64,000 nucleotides of DNA from Pseudomonas sp. KU43P (lineage in GTDB: Bacteria; Pseudomonadota; Gammaproteobacteria; Pseudomonadales; Pseudomonadaceae), in the NCBI RefSeq assembly GCF_033095865.1, contig NZ_AP019365.1, positions 1,151,501 to 1,215,500 of the forward strand. The letters run 5' to 3'. A program made the translations under genes and the position numbers. This document shows, one piece after another, positions 27,587-39,177 of the stretch; the stretch's first letter is position 1, and every line of letters begins with the position of its first letter. Under the pieces are notes generated by a model. That model saw only the letters and a program-made list of their open reading frames with translations, was not told the DNA's origin and ran no database searches.

Positions 27587-28966
27587 TCAGTCCAGTAGGG
27601 AAAGGGTGACCGGGGTCAGGTGATTGTCCTCGACCCGCACCTGCAGCTCACCTTCGTTCAGGCGGGCAGTCAGGCGCTGGCCGTTGTGGGTCTGCTCGGC
27701 GCTGCGGATGGCTTGCCCCCGCTCGTCGAGGAGGATGCTGTAGCCACGCGCCAGGGTGGCCAGCGGGCTGACCACCTGCAGCGTCTGCAACTGCGCCTGG
27801 AAACGCTGGCGGCGGTCCTTGAGCACGTCGCGCATGGCCCGTGGCAGGCGTTCGGCGAGGCTGTCCAGGCGCTGCCCGAGCAGCTTCAGGGTGCGGCCCG
27901 GATGCTGTGCGGCCAGGCGTGTGTCCAGGCGTGCCAGGCGCTCGCGGCGCTGGTTGAGGTTGAGCATGAACGCGCGGCGCAGGCGCATGTCCAGGTCATC
28001 CAGGCGCTGGGCCTGTTGGCGCAGGCGCTCGCCGGGGTGGCGCAGGCGCCGGGTCAGCGAGTCCAGGCGCAGGCGGTCGTGGGTCAGGCGGTTCTGCATG
28101 CGCAGCAGCAGGCGCCGTTGCAGGCCGTCCAGGCGTTGCTGCAAGCCACTGTTGTCGGGGGCCAGCAACTCGGCGGCGGCAGACGGCGTGGGGGCGCGTA
28201 CGTCGGCGACGAAGTCGCTGATCGATACATCGGTTTCATGGCCCACGGCGCTGACGATCGGCGTCACGCAGGCGGCCACCGCACGCGCCACGGCTTCTTC
28301 GTTGAAGCACCAGAGGTCTTCCAGCGAACCGCCGCCACGGGCCAGGATCAGGGCATCGAAGCCAAGCCGGTCGGCCTGCTGCAAGGCACGGACGATCTGG
28401 TTGATCGCCTCGCGGCCCTGAACGGCGGTGGGAATCAGGTTCAGCTCGACCTGGGGCGCGCGGCGGCCGAACACGCTGATGATGTCGCGGATCACTGCGC
28501 CGGTGGGCGAGGTGATGATGCCGATGCGCTGTGGGTGGGCCGGCAGCGGCTTCTTGCGTTCGGCACTGAACAGCCCCTCGGCGCCGAGTTTTTCTTTCAG
28601 CGCCTCGAAGGCCAGGCGCAGCGCGCCGTCACCGGCCGGCTCGACCGTATCGAGAATCAGCTGGTAGTCGCCCCGCCCTTCGAACAGCGAAACCTTGCCG
28701 CGTACCCGCACCGCCAGGCCGTCGCGCAGGGCCTGGCGCACCCGCGTTGCGTTCTGCCGGAACAGCGCGCAGCGCACCTGGGCGCCACTGTCCTTGAGGG
28801 TGAAGTACAGGTGGCCGGAGGCCGGGCGGGCGAGGTTGGAGATTTCGCCTTCCACCCAGACGCTGCGGAACACGTCTTCCAGCAGCACGCGAGCGCGGCC
28901 GTTGAGCTGGCTGACGGTGAGGACCTCGCGGTCCAGGCCAAGTCGTTCGAAGGGGTCTTTGATCAT
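27587..28966 (-). CDS. xseA: Exodeoxyribonuclease VII large subunit
   Basis: A 459-residue subunit of the single-strand-specific exonuclease VII. The N-terminal OB-fold domain (VLTVSQLNGRARVLLE, VEGEISNLARPASGHLYFTLKD) precedes the catalytic domain with SPTGAVIRDI, LARGGGSLEDLWCFNEE and VGHETDVSISDFVAD. A long coiled coil follows (about 270-400) and binds XseB. I chose ATG 28966 (MIKDPFERLG), the family's usual start; upstream in-frame ATGs are possible and the ribosome site is weak. Confidence 0.93.
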   Translation of the reverse strand: MIKDPFERLGLDREVLTVSQLNGRARVLLEDVFRSVWVEGEISNLARPASGHLYFTLKDSGAQVRCALFRQNATRVRQALRDGLAVRVRGKVSLFEGRGDYQLILDTVEPAGDGALRLAFEALKEKLGAEGLFSAERKKPLPAHPQRIGIITSPTGAVIRDIISVFGRRAPQVELNLIPTAVQGREAINQIVRALQQADRLGFDALILARGGGSLEDLWCFNEEAVARAVAACVTPIVSAVGHETDVSISDFVADVRAPTPSAAAELLAPDNSGLQQRLDGLQRRLLLRMQNRLTHDRLRLDSLTRRLRHPGERLRQQAQRLDDLDMRLRRAFMLNLNQRRERLARLDTRLAAQHPGRTLKLLGQRLDSLAERLPRAMRDVLKDRRQRFQAQLQTLQVVSPLATLARGYSILLDERGQAIRSAEQTHNGQRLTARLNEGELQVRVEDNHLTPVTLSLLD

Positions 28967-29126
28967 GGTGGGCATCATAAAGGACATGGCGGGCCGATGC
29001 ACCGTGTAGCACGTTGCACCTTCTGCGGTGGGGGGATGGGGACTACTGCCCTGGTCGACGATGCGGACTTACCTGGCCGCGGGGCGTGAATCTATCTTTT
29101 GCGCTCCTTCCAAATGAGCAACTGCC

Positions 29127-29891
29127 GTGTACGACATCGACGCCACGACGTATCGCTCCCAGGCTTACAGCAGACGGGTGCGTTTTCTCGTATTCCATTA
29201 CACCGCACTGAATTTCAACGGTTCGGTCAACGCCCTGGCCAAAGGTAGCGAAGTCAGTGCCCATTACCTGTTGCCGACGCCAACGGACCCGAGCTACCGG
29301 CGTGCGGGGTTCGACAAGGTTCGCATCTTCAATCTTGTCGATGAGCACGAACGGGCGTGGCATGCCGGCGTCAGCGCATGGGGCGGGCGCAATAACCTGA
29401 ACGATACGGCGATTGGCATCGAACTGGTCAACGAGGCTTCGATGAGTGACGGTCAGTTCAACTTCGTGCCCTACCATCCGGAGCAATTGGCAGCGTTGGT
29501 GCAACTGAGCCAGGACATCCTTCGGCGCTATCCGGATATCACCCCGACGCATGTGCTGGGCCACAGCGACATCTCCATCGGGCGCAAGAGCGACCCCGGC
29601 GCCGCGTTTCCCTGGCACAGCCTGCATCAGGCGGGTATCGGGGCCTGGTATGAAGAGGCAACCAAGGCACGCTACCTGGAACAGTTGGCAGGCAACATGC
29701 CGGAACCCGCCGTGCTTGTCGAAAAGCTGCGCGCCTATGGCTACCACGTTCCTGATCAGCCGGATGCGAGGTATGTGCGGTCGTTGCTCAGGGCGTTTCA
29801 ACTGCATTTTCGTCCCGCCGACCACCGGGGTATGGCGGATGCCGAGACGGTCGCGATTCTGTACGCCTTGGTGGAGCGCTATAACGCCTGA
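29127..29891 (+). CDS. AmpDh3-like N-acetylmuramoyl-L-alanine amidase
   Basis: A 254-residue zinc amidase of the AmpD/PGRP (Amidase_2) family. It closely resembles P. aeruginosa AmpDh3 over its full length: no signal peptide, N-terminal catalytic domain and C-terminal peptidoglycan-binding helices (about 188-250). Zinc ligand candidates are His24 (LVFHYTAL), His146 (VLGHSDI) and Asp156 (RKSDPG). Glu99 lies in the conserved AIGIELVN. The start is GTG at 29127 with a weak ribosome site. AmpDh3 is reported as a type VI secretion effector that acts in the periplasm of prey. No vgrG, hcp or PA0808-like immunity gene is visible here, so that role is only a possibility. Confidence 0.85.
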   Translation: MYDIDATTYRSQAYSRRVRFLVFHYTALNFNGSVNALAKGSEVSAHYLLPTPTDPSYRRAGFDKVRIFNLVDEHERAWHAGVSAWGGRNNLNDTAIGIELVNEASMSDGQFNFVPYHPEQLAALVQLSQDILRRYPDITPTHVLGHSDISIGRKSDPGAAFPWHSLHQAGIGAWYEEATKARYLEQLAGNMPEPAVLVEKLRAYGYHVPDQPDARYVRSLLRAFQLHFRPADHRGMADAETVAILYALVERYNA

Positions 29892-30028
29892 GGCGTGCGC
29901 ATCACGTTGACGAACTGCCTCAGCAGGCCCACGGCGCCTTGTTGGCAGGCCAGGGCCACGGTGCTGTTGCACGTCTCCTGCACAGGGATGAAACGTACCG
30001 AGGTGGGTGCCAGATCGCGCGTGGGTGG
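29879..30028 (-). pseudogene. Probable C-terminal remnant of a LysR-type regulator
   Basis: A 49-codon stop-bounded frame with no start codon ends in VALACQQGAVGLLRQFVNVM plus six residues and a stop. The pattern VRF-x-PV...STVALA...LLRQFV-x-VMR matches the usual last strand and helix of LysR co-inducer domains. It overlaps the amidase 3' end by 13 bases and lies in front of the TauE/SafE gene, where a divergent LysR gene would be normal. I read it as the tail of a regulator whose body was lost when the amidase gene arrived. Confidence 0.45.
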
Positions 30029-30063
30029 TTAACCTTCCGCGTGTCTCCCAAGGAAGTGACGCC

Positions 30064-30819
30064 ATGTTCGCTCAACTGTCTATTTCCGGCCTCGACTGGC
30101 TGCCCATCCTGCTCGGTGTCGGTGTGGCCTACATCGTTTTCGGCATCGCCGGCTTCGGCACTGCGCTGGTGGCCGGCCCGATACTGATCCATTTCATGCC
30201 GCTGTCACGCATCATCCCGCTGCTGGTGCTGCTGGATTTCGTCGCCGCCTTCGGCAACCTGCTGCCGTCGCGCCGGGATGTGGTGCGCAGCGAACTGCTG
30301 CGCCTGCTGCCGTGCATGGCCATCGGCTGCACCGTGGGCGTGGTGTTCCTGCTGCACCTCAACTCCGATCTGTTGCTGTTGCTGATGGGGCTTTTCGTGA
30401 CGGCCTATGCGCTTTACATGCTGGCGGTGAAAGTACGACCGGCCAGGCTGTCCGGTTTCTGGGGAGTGCCGATGGGCACGCTGGGCGGGCTGTTCGGTGC
30501 GCTGTTCGGCAGTGGCGGTTTCCTCTATGCCCTCTACCTGAGCGCGCGGCTGGAGCTAAAAGAGCAGGTGCGCGCCACGCAAAGCGCGCTGATCAGTTGC
30601 AGCACCGTGGTCCGCCTGTCGCTGTTCCTGATCGCCGGCGTGTATGCCGATACCAGCCTGCTGTTGCTCGCCGCCTGCCTGCTGCCGGTCATGCTCATCG
30701 GCCTCTGGGCGGGCCGTCGGTTGACGCTGAAACTGTCCCGCGAAGCCTTCGTGCGACTGGTCACCTGGCTGGTGCTGGCCAGCGGCCTGGCGCTGATCGG
30801 TCGCTACCTGGGAGCGTGA
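30064..30819 (+). CDS. TauE/SafE (COG0730) family membrane permease
   Basis: A 251-residue inner-membrane protein with about eight helices arranged in two TauE repeats. The first half has YIVFGIAGFGTALVAGPIL; the second has GTLGGLFGALFGSGGFLYALYL. Both carry the family's glycine-rich signature. Family members export sulfite or sulfonates or move other anions; the substrate is unknown here. The start ATG 30064 follows AAGGA. The neighbouring LysR remnant may have been its regulator. Confidence 0.88.
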   Translation: MFAQLSISGLDWLPILLGVGVAYIVFGIAGFGTALVAGPILIHFMPLSRIIPLLVLLDFVAAFGNLLPSRRDVVRSELLRLLPCMAIGCTVGVVFLLHLNSDLLLLLMGLFVTAYALYMLAVKVRPARLSGFWGVPMGTLGGLFGALFGSGGFLYALYLSARLELKEQVRATQSALISCSTVVRLSLFLIAGVYADTSLLLLAACLLPVMLIGLWAGRRLTLKLSREAFVRLVTWLVLASGLALIGRYLGA

Positions 30820-30865
30820 GCGGTAGAATTGCGCCATCACCGCAATCCCCAGGCCTGTTTCGCCA

Positions 30866-32979
<2,114 letters not shown>

Positions 32980-32999
32980 GGCTTCCAGCTACTACAGAA

Positions 33000-33023
33000 G
33001 CGGGGCTGTCACGACAGCCCCGC
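33000..33023 (+). terminator. Hairpin between guaB and guaA
   Basis: A perfect 10-bp stem (GCGGGGCTGT with ACAGCCCCGC) has a 4-base loop and is followed by GTCGTTTCC. It lies 20 bases after the guaB stop and may partly terminate or stabilise the guaB part of the transcript. Confidence 0.6.
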
Positions 33024-33056
33024 GTCGTTTCCGATTTCCACTGACGAGATTGAGTC

Positions 33057-34634
33057 ATGGCCCTCGACATTCACGCTCACCGCATCCTCATCCTCGATTT
33101 CGGTTCCCAGTACACCCAGCTGATCGCCCGCCGCGTGCGCGAGATCGGCGTGTACTGCGAACTGCACCCGTTCGACATGGACGATGAAGCGATCCGCGAA
33201 TTCAACCCGCGCGGCATCATCCTCGCCGGCGGCCCCGAGTCTGTCCACGAAGCCAACAGCCCGCGTGCCCCGCAGGCCGTGTTCGACCTGAACGTACCGG
33301 TGCTGGGCATTTGCTACGGCATGCAGACCATGGCCGAGCAGATGGGCGGCAAGGTCGAAGGTTCCGACCTGCGTGAGTTCGGTTACGCCCGCGTCGACGT
33401 GGTCGGCAAGAGCCGCCTGCTCGACGGCATCGAAGACCACGTCGACGACGACGGCGTACTGGGCCTGGACGTGTGGATGAGCCACGGCGACAAGGTCACC
33501 CAGATGCCGGGCAACTTCCACGTGCTGGCCAGCACCCCGAGCTGCCCGATTGCCGGCATGTTCGACGATAGCCGTGGCTACTACGGCGTGCAGTTCCACC
33601 CGGAAGTGACCCACACCAAGCAGGGCGGTCGCATCCTGTCCCGCTTCGTGCAGGACATCTGCGGCTGTGAAGCCCTGTGGACCCCGTCCAACATCGTCGA
33701 AGACGCCATCGCCCAGGTGCGTGAGCAAGTCGGTTCGGCCAATGTCCTGCTGGGCCTGTCCGGCGGCGTCGACAGCTCCGTGGTTGCCGCGCTGCTGCAC
33801 CGCGCCATCGGCGACCAGCTGACTTGCGTGTTCGTCGACAACGGCCTGCTGCGCCTGCACGAAGGCGACCAGGTGATGGCCATGTTCAAGGAGAACATGG
33901 GCGTCAAGGTGATCCGTGCCGATGCCGAGAAGCAGTTCCTCGACAACCTGGAAGGCGAAGCCGACCCGGAGAAGAAGCGCAAGATCATCGGCCGCACCTT
34001 CATCGACGTGTTCGATGCCGAAGCCAGCAAGCTGGACAACATCCAGTTCCTCGCCCAGGGCACCATCTACCCGGACGTGATCGAGTCGGCGGGCGCCAAG
34101 AGCGGCAAGGCCCACGTGATCAAGTCGCACCACAACGTCGGTGGCCTGCCGGAGGAAATGAACCTCAAGCTGGTCGAGCCACTGCGTGAACTGTTCAAGG
34201 ACGAAGTACGCAAGATCGGCCTGGAGCTGGGCCTGCCGTACGACATGGTCTACCGTCACCCGTTCCCAGGCCCGGGCTTGGGCGTGCGCATCCTGGGTGA
34301 AGTGAAGAAGGAATACGCCGACATCCTGCGTCGTGCCGACCACATCTTCATCGAAGAGCTGCGCAAGGCTGACTGGTACCACAAGACCAGCCAGGCCTTC
34401 GTGGTGTTCCAGCCGGTCAAATCGGTCGGTGTCGTTGGCGACGGTCGTCGCTACGCCTGGGTCGTGGCACTGCGTGCCGTCGAGACCGTGGACTTCATGA
34501 CCGCGCGCTGGGCGCACCTGCCGTACGAGCTGCTGGAAACCGTCAGCGGCCGCATCATCAACGAAATCGACGGTATTTCCCGCGTCACCTACGACGTGTC
34601 GAGCAAGCCGCCAGCCACCATCGAGTGGGAATGA
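33057..34634 (+). CDS. guaA: GMP synthase (glutamine-hydrolysing)
   Basis: A 525-residue enzyme that aminates XMP to GMP. The N-terminal class I glutamine amidotransferase domain has Cys86 (LGICYGMQ) and the His/Glu pair in QFHPEVTHT. The ATP pyrophosphatase domain has the P-loop [10 protein letters not shown]. The C-terminal dimerisation domain ends in TIEWE. It follows guaB by 77 bases. Confidence 0.97.
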   Translation: MALDIHAHRILILDFGSQYTQLIARRVREIGVYCELHPFDMDDEAIREFNPRGIILAGGPESVHEANSPRAPQAVFDLNVPVLGICYGMQTMAEQMGGKVEGSDLREFGYARVDVVGKSRLLDGIEDHVDDDGVLGLDVWMSHGDKVTQMPGNFHVLASTPSCPIAGMFDDSRGYYGVQFHPEVTHTKQGGRILSRFVQDICGCEALWTPSNIVEDAIAQVREQVGSANVLLGLSGGVDSSVVAALLHRAIGDQLTCVFVDNGLLRLHEGDQVMAMFKENMGVKVIRADAEKQFLDNLEGEADPEKKRKIIGRTFIDVFDAEASKLDNIQFLAQGTIYPDVIESAGAKSGKAHVIKSHHNVGGLPEEMNLKLVEPLRELFKDEVRKIGLELGLPYDMVYRHPFPGPGLGVRILGEVKKEYADILRRADHIFIEELRKADWYHKTSQAFVVFQPVKSVGVVGDGRRYAWVVALRAVETVDFMTARWAHLPYELLETVSGRIINEIDGISRVTYDVSSKPPATIEWE

Positions 34635-34642
34635 GTTGAGCC

Positions 34643-34668
34643 ACAAGGGCGCCGCAAGGCGCCCTTGT
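34643..34668. terminator. Hairpin between convergent guaA and toxin-like gene
   Basis: A perfect 11-bp stem (ACAAGGGCGCC with GGCGCCCTTGT) is capped by a GCAA tetraloop. It lies nine bases after the guaA stop and 19 bases before the end of the opposite gene, so it could serve both strands. Confidence 0.7.
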
Positions 34669-34686
34669 CGTATCTGCCTGACGGCG

Positions 34687-37605
34687 CTACTCGCGGTAGC
34701 GCAAGCCCCAGCGTTCCAGCAGGCTGCGCATTTCCTGCAGACCGGCCAGGTGCCTGCCGCTGATCCACGGCCAATCGGGCGTGTCGACCTGGAAGTAGCG
34801 GCCATGCTGCTGTACGGGTGTGTATTTGAATAGGCCGTCGCGGCTGCGATGGATCAGTTGCAACTGGCCGTCAAGCGTGCTGAAGGTGAAATCACCGGGG
34901 TTGCCCAGCTTGCCTTGCAGCTCAAGCTGGGCGGGCCGGGCGGGCCTGATCGCGACCTGCAGGCGCAGATCGCCCTTGACTGTGCGGACCGACAGATCGT
35001 GACGAGGGACCGCCATGCCAGGGTCGGGGCCGATACCGCCCACCTTGCTAGCTGCAATGTCCTCGATGCGCAGGCCAATCACGCCCTCCAGTTCGCTGAT
35101 GCCTGGCACGCCTTCGAAGGTGTTGGCGTGAGAGTTGCCAACCAGTGCCACCCATTTGCCCGGCCCGCGTACCGACTGGTCTGCCTCGATGATCAGGTGG
35201 GCGAAGTAGTTCATCATCTTCTGCCTGGCCAGTGCTGGCGGCAGATCCTCCCAAGCCTGGCGATAACTGGCCACGCAGTCGATAGGCTGAATGCGGATAC
35301 CTTGCTTCTGGGCGCTGATCATCACCTGCTCGAAGGTATAGCGCCCCGCGCGGTCGGTGAAGTGGCCGGTATCTTGACCCTGCACATACTTGCGCAGCTC
35401 GGGCGACATCTGCCCGGTACGGTTGAACTGGTCCAGTTCGGCCTGGTGGAACTCGGTCATGAAGTGCTCCATGTAAAGCACCTTGACCTGCGCTTTCTTC
35501 AGTTGCGCCATGTTGTCGATGAGAAAGCGTTTGCTACCCAGTTCCGAGTGGCCTTCACCGATGACCAGCCCGTTGCAGCGCTCGAATACACTGCGAATGA
35601 TCTGTTTCGGGCTGGCTTGGCGAGGCAGTTCTGGCGCTTCCGGCCTGTAGGGGAGCTGGGTCGATTGCAGGAATGTATCGGCATCCGCCAGCAGCCTGTC
35701 ACGCAGCCCTCTGAACATGCTGGCAAGCCTGTCGCTCTCGGCGGTATCGGCAGATGAGGTAACACCGCTCAGCACATTTAGGTCGCCTTTGAGGGCAGGG
35801 CGCTTCATCGCGGGGCGCTGCTCGACGGGTACCTCATAGGGCGTCACCGATAGTTCTGGCAACGTGGGTGCGCTGGGTGGGCGACCCCATAGTCGCAGCA
35901 TACTGAGGCGAAAGCCGCCGCCTCGCAGGTTGGGCCGCTCGAACGGCCGCCACTGGCCGACCATCCGGCGGATGGGCACATTGCGCTGAAACGAGAATGG
36001 GTTGACGGGGTCGACGACCACCCAGGTATGCAGCTCGGCAACCTGCCGGACCTGATAGGGCTGAGCGTGAATCATGACGTAATGGTTACCGTCTTGCTCG
36101 TAGATACCTTCCATGGCTCCGCTACCTGGCTCTCCCGTCAAGGTAACATTGGCGCGCAATGGGCGCAGTGCCTCATCGCCTTCGCCGATTGGCTGGCTCG
36201 GTGGCACCCAGTCTTGCCATTGCGCTTGGGTGGCCAGCGTCGAGGCGTCGTCAGGCACGGGCTCGGGTAACTGGCCTGACGGAATCTCGATCTCGTTCAG
36301 TTCGCCTGCCGGCGAGCTGAAAAGGAAGGGCGCGTTGAATAGTGTGTTGATCGCCGCCAGGATGGCGCCGACGGTTCCGGCTTGGCGCTCTGCGGTGGTG
36401 TGGCCATGGATTGCCTGGTCGATATTCAGGCCGACCTCGGCCACGCCAGCGCCCACCACCGCCAGCGCCACTGGCCAGCCGACGGCGGACATGGGCCCGA
36501 ATACCTGGCCGAAGGCTTGCAGGTAGCCGATCCACATCTGCTTGCGCAGGTCTGCATTGGAGCGCAGGGCGAAGTGGGCGTCATCGTTCATGCGCTGGCG
36601 GGCGTTGTCGCGCAGGTGGCTGAAGGCATCGCCGTGGATAAGCCCATCGAGCGTATTCAAGCCAGGGTGGTCGTCGCCCCCCCAGTTGAAGAACAACAGG
36701 TCGATGAGGTGGTTGAGGCCCACAGTGGTATTGCCTTGGGCGTAGCTCGACAGGGCGAAATGGCCCATGAAGCGGGTGCGGTTATCGACTGCGTTGGTCG
36801 TGTTCAACACCCACCAGTACAAGTCCTTCTGGTTGGCGAACAGTTGCAGCGGTTCGTCCTCGCCGGGGATGTACAACAGCTGGTAGCCGTCGTCCATTTC
36901 CACGCGCAGGATGTCACTCGCCGGGTAGCCGCCGATATCGAAGGTGCGCAGGCGGTAGCCGCTGGCAGGGGGCACTTCTTGCTGCAGTTGTTCGAGTGTG
37001 GGCGGCCAGTCGCAGGTGCCGACCAATGCCTGGGCAACCAGGCGGGCGCGCTTGGCCAGCTCGCTAGTGGCGTCTGCGTGCTGGGCTTCATTCACCTTGC
37101 TCAGGAAGCTGACCTTGGCCAGGGTCCGAAAGTCATCGGCGTGTGTGTTCCAGAACTGCGTCAGGCGTTGCTGAAACCGGGTGCAGAAGTCGATTTTCCA
37201 GAAATCGGCCAGGACGTCACGTGGAGCGATGGGGATTTCATTGCGTTCATCGAATTGGTTGTGGTCTGCGCCGTCGCGATAAAAACCCGCGAGGTAGCTC
37301 AGCAAATCGGCATTGTCCTGGTCCTGGGCGTCGAAACGGTGCATTACCAGTTGTGGCAGGGTGAACGATTGCAGAGGTGTTTCGTAGTGCTCCCAGCCGC
37401 TGAAGGTGTGGGGGCAGGTGCTGGCCATGGCGAAGCGGTTGAGGAACACCTGGTCCGGGTCCAGGCTTGCGAAGCCGCGTGCACGAAGCATGTCGCACGC
37501 TACTTCCCGGGCCATCTGACGCATGTCGGGGCAGCTGGCGACCATGACGGGTGCCAGTTGCTGGAGCTGATCAAGGGCTTTCTGTTGCTGCGGGTTGAGC
37601 GTCAT
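34687..37605 (-). CDS. Large toxin-like protein with DUF6543-type body and ChaN/EreA/TIKI-like C-terminal domain
   Basis: A 972-residue protein resembling Pseudomonas proteins annotated as DUF6543 or 'membrane-targeted effector domain-containing toxin'. The N-terminal two thirds include a conserved NTTNAVDNRTRFMGHFALSS region and one hydrophobic stretch (about 368-400, AVGWPVALAVVGAGVAEVGL) that could insert into a membrane. From about residue 680 the pattern GEGHSELGSKRFLIDNM, VLYMEHF (about 712), QPIDCVASY and VALVGNSHANTF (about 822) looks like the GExH...E...GNSH layout of ChaN/EreA/TIKI-type enzymes. The start at 37605 follows GAGGTGG. No signal peptide, secretion gene or immunity gene is visible. 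Enzymatic activity is inference. Confidence 0.65.
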   Translation of the reverse strand: MTLNPQQQKALDQLQQLAPVMVASCPDMRQMAREVACDMLRARGFASLDPDQVFLNRFAMASTCPHTFSGWEHYETPLQSFTLPQLVMHRFDAQDQDNADLLSYLAGFYRDGADHNQFDERNEIPIAPRDVLADFWKIDFCTRFQQRLTQFWNTHADDFRTLAKVSFLSKVNEAQHADATSELAKRARLVAQALVGTCDWPPTLEQLQQEVPPASGYRLRTFDIGGYPASDILRVEMDDGYQLLYIPGEDEPLQLFANQKDLYWWVLNTTNAVDNRTRFMGHFALSSYAQGNTTVGLNHLIDLLFFNWGGDDHPGLNTLDGLIHGDAFSHLRDNARQRMNDDAHFALRSNADLRKQMWIGYLQAFGQVFGPMSAVGWPVALAVVGAGVAEVGLNIDQAIHGHTTAERQAGTVGAILAAINTLFNAPFLFSSPAGELNEIEIPSGQLPEPVPDDASTLATQAQWQDWVPPSQPIGEGDEALRPLRANVTLTGEPGSGAMEGIYEQDGNHYVMIHAQPYQVRQVAELHTWVVVDPVNPFSFQRNVPIRRMVGQWRPFERPNLRGGGFRLSMLRLWGRPPSAPTLPELSVTPYEVPVEQRPAMKRPALKGDLNVLSGVTSSADTAESDRLASMFRGLRDRLLADADTFLQSTQLPYRPEAPELPRQASPKQIIRSVFERCNGLVIGEGHSELGSKRFLIDNMAQLKKAQVKVLYMEHFMTEFHQAELDQFNRTGQMSPELRKYVQGQDTGHFTDRAGRYTFEQVMISAQKQGIRIQPIDCVASYRQAWEDLPPALARQKMMNYFAHLIIEADQSVRGPGKWVALVGNSHANTFEGVPGISELEGVIGLRIEDIAASKVGGIGPDPGMAVPRHDLSVRTVKGDLRLQVAIRPARPAQLELQGKLGNPGDFTFSTLDGQLQLIHRSRDGLFKYTPVQQHGRYFQVDTPDWPWISGRHLAGLQEMRSLLERWGLRYRE

Positions 37606-37794
37606 GAGGCCACCTCGTCTACAAAAGCGCTCAGGCTGCAGGGAGCGTCGAAGTGGCGAGCGGTACATATGGCTGGCGCTGACGCCCGTGACAATCCTTC
37701 ACTTAATATTTCTCAATCGCAGGTGTATCGTATGGGCCCTTCATCGCCAGCCCTACTGGCAGACTGATTGCGCACTAACGAGGTACCCGCACCG

Positions 37795-39177
37795 ATGTCC
37801 TTCACCCGTCGACAAATGCTCAAGGGCCTGACTGGCCTTGTTGTGGTAGGCCTGGGCGCTGGAGGCGCAGCGCGCTACTGGCTGGGCAAGGTGGAGGACG
37901 AGAACGCCGGGCACGACTATGAGCTGATCGCAGCCCCGCTGGACGTCGAGTTGGTGCCTGGCTTCAAAACCGAAGCCTGGGCCTTCGGCCCGTCGGCGCC
38001 GGGCACCGAGCTGCGGGTACGCCAGGGCACTTGGCTGCGGGTGCGATTCATCAACCATCTGCCAGTCGAGACCACCATCCACTGGCACGGTATACGCCTG
38101 CCGCTGGAAATGGATGGCGTGCCATATGTCTCGCAACTGCCGGTCAAGCCGGGCGAGTACTTCGACTACAAGTTCCGCGTGCCTGACGCCGGCAGCTATT
38201 GGTATCACCCCCACGTCAGCAGCTCGGAAGAGCTCGGCCGCGGCCTGGTCGGGCCGCTGATCGTCGAGGAGCGCGAGCCCACGGGGTTTCTTCACGAGCG
38301 CACGCTGAGCCTGAAGAACTGGCACGTGGACGAGCAGGGCGCCTGGCTGCCGTTCAGCATCCCCCGCGAGGCGGCACGCAATGGCACCGCCGGGCGGCTG
38401 ATCACCATCAACGGCCAGGCCGGCTCGGTGACCGAGCTACCGGCCGGCCAGGTGGTGCGCCTGCGGCTGCTGAACCTGGACAACACTTGGACCTACCGCC
38501 TCAATCTCAAGGGCAACTGCGAAGCCAGGATCTACGCCCTCGACGGCAACCCGGTGACCCCGCGGCCCATGGACGACGAGTACTGGCTTGGTCCTGGCAT
38601 GCGCATTTGCCTGGCCATTCGCATCCCCGAGGCGGGCGAGGAAATTTCCCTGCGTGACGGTTTCGTGCGCCTGGGCACCTTGCGCTCGGTGGCTGGCAAC
38701 GACGCGCCGAGCGATTGGCCGCCAGCACTGCCGCCCAACCCGGTAGCCGAACCAGACCTGGAGAATGCCGAAAAGCTCAACTTCAATTTCGAATGGGTTG
38801 GCAAGGTTTCGGTGAACACCGAGAATGGCAGGCCGCCGAGCCTGTGGCAGATCAACGGCCAGGCATGGGACATCACCGACAAGACCTGCGCCGACCGCCC
38901 GATCGCCACGCTGCAGAAGGGCAAGAGCTACATCTTCGAGCTGAAGAACATGACCCAGTACCAGCACCCGATCCACCTGCATGGCATGAGCTTCAAGGTG
39001 ATCGCCTCGAACCGCCGCGACATCGTCGAGCCGTGGTTCACCGACACCTACCTGCTGGGCAAGAACGAACGTGCCCAGGTGGCACTGGTGGCAGATAACC
39101 CAGGCACCTGGATGTTCCACTGCCACGTCATCGACCACATGGAAACCGGCCTGATGGCCGCGATCGCGGTCGTGTGA
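37795..39177 (+). CDS. Multicopper oxidase, Tat-exported
   Basis: A 460-residue periplasmic copper oxidase. The twin-arginine signal is FTRRQMLKG (residues 3-11), followed by a hydrophobic stretch. Copper ligands are all visible: IHWHGIR and YWYHPHVSS in the first cupredoxin domain, and HPIHLHGMSF and FHCHVIDHMETGLM in the last, with the type 1 Cys in HCH. It probably oxidises Cu(I), phenols or another substrate; the lack of a Met-rich region argues against a typical CueO. The start at 37795 (MSFTRRQML) keeps the Tat motif near the N-terminus. Its stop overlaps the tadA start by one base. Confidence 0.9.
   Translation: MSFTRRQMLKGLTGLVVVGLGAGGAARYWLGKVEDENAGHDYELIAAPLDVELVPGFKTEAWAFGPSAPGTELRVRQGTWLRVRFINHLPVETTIHWHGIRLPLEMDGVPYVSQLPVKPGEYFDYKFRVPDAGSYWYHPHVSSSEELGRGLVGPLIVEEREPTGFLHERTLSLKNWHVDEQGAWLPFSIPREAARNGTAGRLITINGQAGSVTELPAGQVVRLRLLNLDNTWTYRLNLKGNCEARIYALDGNPVTPRPMDDEYWLGPGMRICLAIRIPEAGEEISLRDGFVRLGTLRSVAGNDAPSDWPPALPPNPVAEPDLENAEKLNFNFEWVGKVSVNTENGRPPSLWQINGQAWDITDKTCADRPIATLQKGKSYIFELKNMTQYQHPIHLHGMSFKVIASNRRDIVEPWFTDTYLLGKNERAQVALVADNPGTWMFHCHVIDHMETGLMAAIAVV

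Noticed and set aside
27620-29089. Long open frame on the plus strand opposite xseA, and similar long antisense frames opposite guaB (31345-32934), guaA (33009-34805), gtsC-gtsD (16400-18025) and purL (43298-45667)
   Set aside because: They lie fully opposite well-recognised genes, show no family motifs and have the low-complexity composition expected of complementary frames in high-GC DNA.
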